From the IMG/VR virus record IMGVR_UViG_3300031565_000140, positions 1 through 38,848 of that record: a stretch of 38,848 nucleotides of DNA, one strand, 5' to 3'. Positions 30,947 to 38,691 of this stretch are shown one piece after another. Position numbers and translations under genes: made by a program. The notes beneath the pieces are model-generated. The model had not been told where the DNA came from. It ran no database searches and worked only from the letters and a program-made list of their open reading frames with translations. Every line of letters starts with the position of its first letter. Positions within the stretch are counted from its first letter, which is position 1. The DNA comes from a virus.

Positions 30947-31226
30947 TATTTTCTTCTTTTATTTGCTCCAACTGATTTTGGAGATGTTCTCTTAATTTTT
31001 TCATCATCTCAGTATGCTCATTAAGTAATTCAGCATCTGTGATATATTTTGGATTAATACATTCAATCCTCGTATCCGGTGATTGTGTTGGAATCATAAT
31101 TATCTCACCTTTTATACTGGTTGGTGCGATTCTTTTTGATAGCCTATGTACGAATTCCTCAATATCTTCACTTCGAATACCTTGCACCCCGGCATATACC
31201 ACAATTAATTTATATTCTTCTTCCAT
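30939..31226 (-). CDS. Hypothetical protein, first gene of the sigma/glycosyltransferase operon
   Basis: A 95-residue protein with a beta-alpha start (KLIVVYAGVQGIRSEDIEEFVHRLSKRI), then IIMIPTQSPDTRIECINPKYIT, and a charged coiled C-terminus (KKLREHLQNQLEQIKEEN). It heads the minus operon 31226-26550. No TAnnTTTG promoter is visible in the 109 bases upstream, so the control of this operon is unclear. No family recognised. Confidence 0.62.
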   Translation of the reverse strand: MEEEYKLIVVYAGVQGIRSEDIEEFVHRLSKRIAPTSIKGEIIMIPTQSPDTRIECINPKYITDAELLNEHTEMMKKLREHLQNQLEQIKEENNG

Positions 31227-31300
31227 AATAACAATTATTCTTATATATGGTAATACGAGTTTTAATTAAAAATCTTGAATGTCAAAAAATTTTTTTTCGA

Positions 31301-31308
31301 GTATTTAT
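31301..31308 (+). promoter_or_regulatory. Late promoter box GTATTTAT
   Basis: GTATTTAT followed by TAAAAAAG, 27 bases before the ATG at 31336. It drives the tail assembly chaperone genes. Confidence 0.75.
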
Positions 31309-31335
31309 TAAAAAAGTATAAAAAATTATAAATTC

Positions 31336-32271
31336 ATGGAAAACCAGAATCAAGAACAAGTCCCTGAGAAAAGACCGATTGGAGACGTATTAAATGAATA
31401 CAAAAAAATACACGGTACTGAAAAAACTCCATTAGCACCTCCATCACCACAACAGGTAATGACTGATGCAGTACCAGCAGCTAGTAGTTTTAATCCTCAT
31501 GATTATCAAGCAGCAATGTCACAGGAAACCGACCCAGATTTAATGACTTCATATGAAATCATCAAATTACCATCAAAAGGTAAGTTTTATAAAAACGGGC
31601 TTAAAGAACTTAGTGTTGAATATATGACATCGAAAGATGAAGATATTCTAACCACACCATCTTTAATTGAAAATGGTACGGTAATCGATGTGTTGTTAAG
31701 AAGAAAAATTAAAACTCCCGGTGTTAATGCCAACGATTTATTGGTTGGTGACCGAAGTGCTATTATTTTATTCCTTCGTAGTTCAAGTTATGGTTCTGAT
31801 TATGCAGTACAAGTACCGGACCCAAGAACAAATATTTTATTTAAAACAAAGGTTGATTTAAATAAATTGAAATATAAGAAAGTCAGTCAAGAACCTGATG
31901 AGAATGGGTTTTTCAGTGTTGAATTACCAATGCGTAAGAAAACTGTTAAATTTAAACTACTGACCAGTGGTGAAGAAAACATTTTATTTAAAAAAGCCGA
32001 AGCCTTTAAAGATGCTAGTGGTGAAGAATTTAGTGAATACAGTACACTTAAATTAAAATCACATATCGTCAGTATTGGTGAGAAAACCGATAGAACATAT
32101 ATTAGTAAATTCGTTGATGCGATGCCAGCAATGGATGCCTTAACTATTCGTAGAAAAGTTCTGGAAGTAAGTCCTGATGTTGATATGGCTTATGAATTCC
32201 AGACCAAAGATGGTTATAAATTTAAAGCTGATTTAAGTATAGGGATAGATTTTTTTTTCCCAAACACTTAG
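31336..32271 (+). CDS. Tail assembly chaperone, G-type product (T4 gp26-like domain)
   Basis: A 311-residue protein. After a disordered Pro/Gln-rich N-terminus (1-65), residues ~75-290 follow the plan of T4-type gp26/baseplate-chaperone proteins. It starts IIKLPSKGKFYKNGLKELSVEYMTSKDEDIL, then has VIDVLLRRKI, then DRSAIILFLRSSSYGSDY, and ends in a second half with beta segments. T4 gp26 is usually listed as a baseplate hub component. Position directly before the tape measure gene is that of lambda gpG. It ends SIGIDFFFPNT after a T8 run, where a -1 frameshift would extend it (next entry). Confidence 0.72.
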   Translation: MENQNQEQVPEKRPIGDVLNEYKKIHGTEKTPLAPPSPQQVMTDAVPAASSFNPHDYQAAMSQETDPDLMTSYEIIKLPSKGKFYKNGLKELSVEYMTSKDEDILTTPSLIENGTVIDVLLRRKIKTPGVNANDLLVGDRSAIILFLRSSSYGSDYAVQVPDPRTNILFKTKVDLNKLKYKKVSQEPDENGFFSVELPMRKKTVKFKLLTSGEENILFKKAEAFKDASGEEFSEYSTLKLKSHIVSIGEKTDRTYISKFVDAMPAMDALTIRRKVLEVSPDVDMAYEFQTKDGYKFKADLSIGIDFFFPNT

Positions 32272-32468
32272 CGGGTGAGTACAAAAAAATGGTCGATGAG
32301 GAAATCTACATCCTGACCAAACACGCTAAGTTTCAAGCAGATTATGTAGAAAAATTACCAATATATCGTAGACGACATTTCTTATTTCTCTTAGAAAAAG
32401 AGAATGATGAGATTGAGAAAATGCATGAGAAGGCACGAAACAAAAATAACTTTAGACCGGGACAGTAA
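31336..32468 (+). CDS. Tail assembly chaperone, GT-type product by -1 frameshift
   Basis: In the -1 frame, open from 32232 to TAA at 32466-32468, reading continues PKHLAGEYKK-MVDEEIYIL... through ...RNKNNFRPGQ. A -1 slip on T-TTT-TTC (32253-32259) fuses 308 zero-frame residues to 69 new ones (377 total). The extension is highly charged and helical (YVEKLPIYRRRHFLFLLEKE). The new frame does not need its own start, although an ATG exists at 32289 (59 residues). This matches the gpG/gpGT pair of long-tailed phages, where the fusion recruits tape measure and tube protein. See the frameshift signal entry. Confidence 0.75.
32250..32331 (+). promoter_or_regulatory. Programmed -1 ribosomal frameshift signal
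   Basis: Slippery T-TTT-TTC at 32253-32259 (within a T8 run; T-TTT-TTT also present at 32250-32256), a 6-base spacer, then an 8 bp perfect stem ACTTAGCG (32266-32273) with CGCTAAGT (32324-32331). The 50-base loop can hold an inner hairpin GGTC/GACC (32291-32294/32315-32318) plus GATG/CATC (32295-32298/32309-32312). Spacer and stem positions fit known -1 stimulators. Confidence 0.75.
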
Positions 32469-32483
32469 AAAACTCGGTCTTTT
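32454..32483 (+). terminator. Weak hairpin terminator before the tape measure promoter
   Basis: AGACCG (32454-32459) pairs with CGGTCT (32475-32480), followed by TTTT. Only 6 bp with a 15-base loop, so termination is probably partial. It overlaps the end of the frameshift extension and ends just before the next late box. Confidence 0.5.
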
Positions 32484-32491
32484 GTATTTAT
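32484..32491 (+). promoter_or_regulatory. Late promoter box GTATTTAT
   Basis: GTATTTAT followed by ATAAAACACG, 19 bases before the ATG of the tape measure gene and directly after the hairpin. Confidence 0.7.
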
Positions 32492-32510
32492 ATAAAACAC
32501 GGAAATAAAA

Positions 32511-35039
32511 ATGGCAACTGGTGACTCAGCAGATAGAATAAAAAATCTTAAACTTTTAAACGATTCAATTCAGAAACAGCTTGATTTGGCTAAATCGACT
32601 AATGATGTCGATAGAGAAAGAGCACTTCTTGGTGAAAAGATTAGTAACTACGAAAAAGTCATCACTGATTTAAAAAAAGAACAACTCGACAAAGGTATTG
32701 ATAATATTGCACAAATCGAGAAACTTCAAGTCGAACAGCAACAACTAGTTAAAACCGAAAAAGACCTTAATAAACAACTTGATGAAGGTATTAAAAGGAG
32801 AACGAGACAAGTCAATCTCGCCAAAGAATTAGGTGCTCAATTAAAAATTGGTTGGAAATATCTACAAGAGCAAGATAAGATTATAAAAACTACTAATCTT
32901 AATCTCGGTATGAGTGGAAATAAAGCCGTCATGATGCGTGACGCTTTTGAAAAATCTTCGAAATACGTTTTAAGATTAGGTGGAACTATTGGTGACATTC
33001 AAGGTGTAATGCAGGGTTATGCTGATGAAACTGGTCGTGCTCGTGTTATGACGGCAGAGATGGTTCAAGACATTACCGATATTGGTAAAGGTACTGGTCT
33101 CGGAATTGCTGAAGCAACCAGACTCGGAGCACAATTCGAACTAATGGGGTATAGTGCTAAAGGAATGGTAGATTATGTTCAAGGTGTCGTGGATACTAGC
33201 GAAAGAATGGGTGTTAATACTACGAAGGTTCTGAAAAATGTTAACGATAATTTCAAAAAATTAAACACATATACTTTCCAACAAGGTGTTAAGGGTTTTG
33301 CTCAAATGGCAATGTATGCCGAAAAATTTAAAATTGATATCGGAGATGCACTGAATGCTGCTGATGTTGCACGTACTCTTGAAGGTGCAATTGACTTATC
33401 AGCACAATTACAAGTTATGGGTGGTGAATTTGCTAAAACCGACCCTTTTGAACTCTTATATCTTGGTCGTAATGACCCGGCAAAAATGCAGGAAAAACTT
33501 GCTGATATGACTAAAGGTCTTGTGACCTTCAGAAAAAATTCAGAAGGTGTTATGGAAAAATTCATCAGTCCTGCTGACCGTGATAGAATGTTTGCTGTTG
33601 AGAAATCATTGAATATGGAAGCGGGTTCGATGGTAGTAATTGCTGAAAGACAGGCTGAAGTACAGAAAATGCGTCAACAAATGAGTGGTCTGGGATTAAG
33701 TGCTGAACAAAAAGAAGTTATTGAAGGTGCTGCGCTATGGGACCAGAAAGCAGGAAAATTCCAAGTCCAACTTGGTGAAACCATGTTAAATATAGGTGAA
33801 TTAACAAAAGACCAAGCCAAGGCATTTAAAACAGAACAACTTTTATTGAAAGACCGTGCAACTGAGGCTATGACATTCGATGAAACATTCAAAGCAACCA
33901 TCGAAATTCTAAAATCGGCATTACTTCCATTATTAAAAGGAGTTAATTGGATGCTTGATAAATTCATGAAACCAATCGCTAATTTTGCTGCTAAAGGATG
34001 GGGTGGTGCTGTTACGGCTGCTGCTGCATTAATGAGTGCTGGACTTTTATGGAAAGGTGTCACCAGTGGATTAGGTAGATTAGGAACAAAATGGATTGCT
34101 GAAGGTGGTGGAAAAGGTTTCTTAGGTGGTATGTTAGGTGGAAAGGGTTCTGCTGCTGGAAAGAGTGCTGGTGGTGCTATAATTGGGCGTGGAGCGGATT
34201 ACACCGGAACTGGTCAAATTCGTAAAGGTGCTGCTGGACTCCATAAAGCAAAAGGAATGAAAAGTCTGGCTACTGGTGGTGCTATTGGTGCTGCTGCTGT
34301 CGGTATGGGTGCAGGTGTTGGATTAGCTGCTGTCGGAATATCTAAACTTGCTGATTCAATGAGTAAATTAACACCAGAACAAGCAGAAATTCTAAAAAGT
34401 ATCGCTATGACATTAGCTGTTACATTTCCACTTGCAGCAATTGGTATTGGTATTGTAGCTGCGGTAGCAGCACCAGCAGCAATTCCACTTTTGGCTTTAG
34501 GTGCTGCTTTATTAATGATGGGTGGTGCTATTGGTATTGCTGCTGGTGGAATTGGATTCATGGCAAAAGGATTCGCCACATTATTTGATTCAATAAAAGG
34601 TGTTGAAAATATTGGTGAAGTTACTGCGGGTTTAGCGGGAATGATGGCAGTCCTAACAACAGCAACAATTGCCCTCCCTGCTGCAATAGGTCTGGGTTTT
34701 GCTATTAGTAAAATCGGAAAACATGCTGATGACCTCGTAAAAGTAGGTGCAGCATTTCAAAATATTCAAACAGTTATGTCCGGTAGTAGAGATGATTTTA
34801 TTGCGGTTCAAAATGCCGTTGAAAGTATATCGAATATGAATACCAAAGGTGGTGGAATGCTTGCAGACCTTGCAAGACTATTGAGAAAACCACTTCAAGT
34901 CGAATTTGCAAAGGGTAATGTTATGCTACATAACGATATTACACTAGATATCGATAAAACAACATTCATGCGTAAAATATATGACCCAGAAATTGCAATC
35001 CAAATGCAAGAAAGTCTAAGAATTGGAAAGGGAAGATAA
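32511..35039 (+). CDS. Tape measure protein
   Basis: An 842-residue protein with the usual tape measure build. The first ~115 residues are a long charged coiled coil (NLKLLNDSIQKQLDLAKS...). An extended helical region follows up to ~460, then several hydrophobic Ala/Gly segments at ~485-505, ~585-610 and ~630-690 (for example VTFPLAAIGIGIVAAVAA), which could form a membrane channel at DNA ejection. Directly downstream of the frameshifting chaperone pair and upstream of baseplate genes. T4 gp29 has 590 residues for a ~100 nm tail; proportional scaling predicts a tail of ~140 nm here (inference). No peptidase or lysozyme motif seen. Confidence 0.88.
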   Translation: MATGDSADRIKNLKLLNDSIQKQLDLAKSTNDVDRERALLGEKISNYEKVITDLKKEQLDKGIDNIAQIEKLQVEQQQLVKTEKDLNKQLDEGIKRRTRQVNLAKELGAQLKIGWKYLQEQDKIIKTTNLNLGMSGNKAVMMRDAFEKSSKYVLRLGGTIGDIQGVMQGYADETGRARVMTAEMVQDITDIGKGTGLGIAEATRLGAQFELMGYSAKGMVDYVQGVVDTSERMGVNTTKVLKNVNDNFKKLNTYTFQQGVKGFAQMAMYAEKFKIDIGDALNAADVARTLEGAIDLSAQLQVMGGEFAKTDPFELLYLGRNDPAKMQEKLADMTKGLVTFRKNSEGVMEKFISPADRDRMFAVEKSLNMEAGSMVVIAERQAEVQKMRQQMSGLGLSAEQKEVIEGAALWDQKAGKFQVQLGETMLNIGELTKDQAKAFKTEQLLLKDRATEAMTFDETFKATIEILKSALLPLLKGVNWMLDKFMKPIANFAAKGWGGAVTAAAALMSAGLLWKGVTSGLGRLGTKWIAEGGGKGFLGGMLGGKGSAAGKSAGGAIIGRGADYTGTGQIRKGAAGLHKAKGMKSLATGGAIGAAAVGMGAGVGLAAVGISKLADSMSKLTPEQAEILKSIAMTLAVTFPLAAIGIGIVAAVAAPAAIPLLALGAALLMMGGAIGIAAGGIGFMAKGFATLFDSIKGVENIGEVTAGLAGMMAVLTTATIALPAAIGLGFAISKIGKHADDLVKVGAAFQNIQTVMSGSRDDFIAVQNAVESISNMNTKGGGMLADLARLLRKPLQVEFAKGNVMLHNDITLDIDKTTFMRKIYDPEIAIQMQESLRIGKGR

Positions 35040-35418
35040 TTTTTTTTTATCTGATTTCTGAAAAATACTAGGAATTGTCATTTATTTTTTGTAACTTTGA
35101 AAAGTTTTTTCTCAAGTTCACAAACTCTTTATCGCTTCTGCGAATCAATCAACAAAGTCACAAGTTTGGTTCTTAACTTCTGCGAATCTAAGAAAAATCT
35201 CGACATTATGGGATAGTTATGTTTATTTCTGACGAAATAAAATAGACTATCTAATATTCTAATTAAATAGAGAAATTCAATAAACTTGCTATTCATAACC
35301 CAATAATGTTTTGATATAAAAGAATATTATCACGTTTTTGGGGATTGTCCGTATTTTCCCAAGGTAAAAATAGGTATTTCAAAATTAATCTGCAAGTATT
35401 TATTAAAAAAAGTTATTA
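35040..35418 (+). other. Non-coding gap of 379 bases with hairpin and direct repeat
   Basis: No convincing gene. It contains a T9 run after the tape measure stop. TAACTTTG at 35092-35099 matches the host -7 pattern TAnnTTTG, with no clear -33. A 12-base direct repeat CTTCTGCGAATC lies at 35135-35146 and 35177-35188. A large hairpin at 35212-35251 pairs GATAGT with ACTATC and TTTATTTC with GAAATAAA around a TGAC tetraloop. The late box at 35396 closes the region. It may hold a small RNA or a structured leader. Confidence 0.55.
35396..35403 (+). promoter_or_regulatory. Late promoter box GTATTTAT
   Basis: GTATTTAT followed by TAAAAAAAG, ending 15 bases before the ATG at 35419, with flanks nearly identical to the boxes at 4787 and 31301. 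Confidence 0.78.
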
Positions 35419-38400
35419 ATGGCTGACGAACCTTCAAGATTATCATCCGGTGACATCTATTATAAAGGTGGGTATATTCCCATTGAAGAATATCGAAGTA
35501 TGATATCTGCTCGTAATTTATATAATGCTTATAATGAGTATGAAAACACGAGTTTATTTTCAAAAAATAATGAAAGTAATGTTGCCAGTAGTATATCAAC
35601 GATATTAAACGTTATTCCTCAATACAACCGTCTTAACACCAGTGCAAATATTGTATTCAACACAATTGATGCTTTTGGAAGTGACCAGTCAGCACTTGCA
35701 AGAATAGGTTTGGTTATGTTGGGTAAACAAATGGCGTATAATTCGGCAAGTAATTTAGCAACCGAATTTCTCCCAAGTATTGATATATCTCAGGCACTTA
35801 AAGGTAATTTGAAAGGTATTTTTAAGAGAAATAAGGATTGGACCGTTACTGTAAAAGATAGTGCCGACAAAACTTTTTTAGAAAAGATTGGTGGATTTGC
35901 TAATAAATATCTGGGAATCGAAACATATGATGTATTTGGTGATGCCAATCCGTTTACAAAAAACCCGACACCCGGAGATTATATAAAAAATACTGGTCAA
36001 GCACAATTAACACGTTTCTTTCAGGCAGTTAATATGAATCCATATAAACCCATTAACCCGGAACGAAATGATAATTATACTACCGTGTTGCGTGAGCATA
36101 GTGAAGAGGTTGGTGTTCCATTATTATCATCAAATAATACTGTAATTGCAAACGGTAGAACATTCTTTAATTTCATGGATTACCGAGAGAGTCCATATTT
36201 TAGAAGACCGTTAACTATCAACCCAACAACTGCAATAGCGAATGCAAATGCAAATATGGTGTCGAGTTATCTTGGGAGTGGTGGAACTGTTCAGGAATAC
36301 GCCCCATATTATCAATATATTAAAGATAATTTTGGTGATGTCGTGAAACCAGATGCTGATAGAACTGAAATCGATAATCAGGTTGGTTTAAAATCAATAT
36401 TTACTGAAGATAATAGTGATAAGAGGTTGGTTTGGGGTAGAGATGGTCTGGGTACTGAAGCAACAACATATATTAGTAATCTGCGTGGTGATGACGATTC
36501 AATGAATGACAATCCTGATAATCAAATATTTAGTGAATTAAATATAAAAACCGGATTATTGGAATATACTAGAAATCTATTAAATGCAAGTGAAGGTAAC
36601 TTTGTTGACATAACAAGAAAAGTATTTAAAGACGGTGATAATTATGTTGGGTTCAACGGTTCTCCACTTTGGAGAGGAAATAATACCACGTATTCAAGAG
36701 CAAGTCTAAACGCTAATAAGACCGGAGTGAGACAACACACGGTTTTAGACCCATATGATAATTTTACTAAGTCAATTAGATTTAAAGGTAATTATGTGTA
36801 TAAAGGTCCAACGGAATCTGTGGTTAATAAAACAGTTTTACCTAGAATTCACCCAACTATGCAAAATGGTGTACTTGATAACAAGAACCTGATGTTTAGT
36901 ATCGAAAATCTTGCTATTGGTACAATTAAAAGAGAAACATATGGTGTTATTGATGATGAATATGCAACAGCCATTCCATTAAGTGAAGTTGGTCAGTTTG
37001 GTGGACGACAGATGTGGTTCCCACCATATGATATACAAATTAATGAAGTAGCAATAGCTAAATACGAGTCAACTGTTATGGTTGGTAGAAATGAACCAAT
37101 GTATAACTACATGAATTCAGAAAGAACGGCTGTTCTTGCTTTTACCTTACTTATTGATTATCCTGAACAACTAAGAAATAAATATTTAAGGGGTGAGGAT
37201 AGAAATAAAGTGATTGCGGACTTCTTCGCATTTGGTGGTGAGGCATTACCTGATGCAGCAAATATTGATATCTGGGAAAAACAAATCCAAGACCTTGAAA
37301 ATCAAAAACCGGAAATCGAAGGTCCGGTTGACCAAGCAGAACCTGCACCAATAAAAAGAAAACCTGTTACTATTTTCTTCCAAAATGACAGACCAACTGA
37401 AAGCGAAGTCGATACGATTATCCAAACCATGTATGATAATCCAAATCATTACGAAATTATTACTGGTTTGGAATCAGCACAGGATGGAAATGGTTTTGGA
37501 TTAAATGGTAATATATACTTTAGAACAGGTCTTACTGGAACTTCTGTAATTACCGGATTCGGATTAACTGGTATTTCAGACCAATATAATTCTGTAGGTA
37601 CTATTGACCAAATAGGTTTTAGTACTTTAAATAAGGATTTATTTGATATCTATAGTAATCCCGATAATAGAAAATATTATAAAATTACCATTACTGGTGA
37701 GGCATCGAAACTATATTTAAGTGCTAACGAGAAAGCCTATAACGAAGCACTTGGTAACAGACGTGTTCGAGCAGCAGCAAAACTGATTCGAAGCAGATTA
37801 ACGGCAATGTTTCCCGATTTAAATGTTAGTGACATCGAAATAATAGAAGTGACTAGTACTGGTAGTGCGGGTAATAGTGATGCTGGTGCTTTGTCAGTTA
37901 ATATGCATGAAAAAAGCGTTAAAGAAGAAAGAAGTGCAACAATAGCGATTGAAAGAAGTACTAAAGGTGTTGAAAATAAAGTACAAGATACAAATCAGAA
38001 ACAAAAAGATGACCTTGCTGAAATTCAGAGACAAATTCAGGTATTGGAATTAAAAATTAAAACAGCAAAACAACTTAATGTTGTGAATGATAATGTTTTA
38101 AATCAAAGAGATAGAGCAATTTTAGAGGGTTTTGAATCAATAAGTGGTGATAAATATTATCCGTTATTTCATAGTCAAACACCCGAAGATTTCCATCGAA
38201 GACTGACTTTCTTACAACAATGTACCAGACAGGGTTCTGCGAAGCGTTACGACATGAAAGCGGACCAATATGGAACACTTAGAGCAAGAAACAGTGTTTT
38301 CGGAAAACAACCGATTTGTATTTTAAGGGTTGGTGATTTCTTCCACACGAAAGTAGTTATTGAAAACGTTACTATCGACTATAATGATACGACTTGGGAT

Positions 38401-38691
38401 ATGAACCCGGAAGGTTTTGGTATGCAACCCATGATTGCCAAGGTAACGTTACAGATGAAGTTAATAGGTGGTCAATCACTTAAGGGACCAATTGATGCAC
38501 TTCAGAACGCAACTACGTTCAATTATTATGCGAATTCAAATTTCACAGATAAGGGTCTGTATAATAGACCAGCAGAAGAAGCAAGTAAACAAGCTAGTTA
38601 TATTAAGGGTATTCTAACTAAAAAAAGTGATACATTAACTGCTGCGTATTTACAAACAGAACCATATAAATTAAGAGAAGGAGATAAATAA
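35419..38691 (+). CDS. Large baseplate protein with inserted OmpA-like domain
   Basis: A 1090-residue protein. Residues 1-640 are mixed, with many Asn/Asp/Tyr-rich loops. At ~649-825 lies an OmpA-C-like fold: VTIFFQND as first strand, a helix, a ~70-residue Gly-rich insertion, then YKITITGEAS, then NEALGNRRVRAAAKLIRSRL (the N-x-LGxRR helix) and a final VTSTGSAG. A coiled coil follows at ~862-890 (DLAEIQRQIQVLELKIK). The C-terminal ~110 residues (from ~936: GKQPICILRVGDFFHTK, NVTIDYNDTTWDMNPEGFGMQPMI, GGQSLKGPIDALQNA) look like a baseplate or tube-initiator core, as in T4 gp48/gp54-type positions. OmpA-like domains bind peptidoglycan. The stop overlaps the next ATG (TAATG). Confidence 0.72.
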   Translation: MADEPSRLSSGDIYYKGGYIPIEEYRSMISARNLYNAYNEYENTSLFSKNNESNVASSISTILNVIPQYNRLNTSANIVFNTIDAFGSDQSALARIGLVMLGKQMAYNSASNLATEFLPSIDISQALKGNLKGIFKRNKDWTVTVKDSADKTFLEKIGGFANKYLGIETYDVFGDANPFTKNPTPGDYIKNTGQAQLTRFFQAVNMNPYKPINPERNDNYTTVLREHSEEVGVPLLSSNNTVIANGRTFFNFMDYRESPYFRRPLTINPTTAIANANANMVSSYLGSGGTVQEYAPYYQYIKDNFGDVVKPDADRTEIDNQVGLKSIFTEDNSDKRLVWGRDGLGTEATTYISNLRGDDDSMNDNPDNQIFSELNIKTGLLEYTRNLLNASEGNFVDITRKVFKDGDNYVGFNGSPLWRGNNTTYSRASLNANKTGVRQHTVLDPYDNFTKSIRFKGNYVYKGPTESVVNKTVLPRIHPTMQNGVLDNKNLMFSIENLAIGTIKRETYGVIDDEYATAIPLSEVGQFGGRQMWFPPYDIQINEVAIAKYESTVMVGRNEPMYNYMNSERTAVLAFTLLIDYPEQLRNKYLRGEDRNKVIADFFAFGGEALPDAANIDIWEKQIQDLENQKPEIEGPVDQAEPAPIKRKPVTIFFQNDRPTESEVDTIIQTMYDNPNHYEIITGLESAQDGNGFGLNGNIYFRTGLTGTSVITGFGLTGISDQYNSVGTIDQIGFSTLNKDLFDIYSNPDNRKYYKITITGEASKLYLSANEKAYNEALGNRRVRAAAKLIRSRLTAMFPDLNVSDIEIIEVTSTGSAGNSDAGALSVNMHEKSVKEERSATIAIERSTKGVENKVQDTNQKQKDDLAEIQRQIQVLELKIKTAKQLNVVNDNVLNQRDRAILEGFESISGDKYYPLFHSQTPEDFHRRLTFLQQCTRQGSAKRYDMKADQYGTLRARNSVFGKQPICILRVGDFFHTKVVIENVTIDYNDTTWDMNPEGFGMQPMIAKVTLQMKLIGGQSLKGPIDALQNATTFNYYANSNFTDKGLYNRPAEEASKQASYIKGILTKKSDTLTAAYLQTEPYKLREGDK

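Noticed and set aside
33674-34579. Long minus-strand frames opposite the tape measure gene
   Set aside because: They are antisense shadows of Ala/Gly/Thr-rich codons of the tape measure gene, with no promoter and low-complexity Ala/Pro/Ile products.
35330-35599. 89-codon minus-strand frame crossing the start of the 1090-residue gene
   Set aside because: It runs through the late promoter and the 5' coding region of a well-supported gene. Its composition is His/Tyr-rich and unlike neighbouring proteins.
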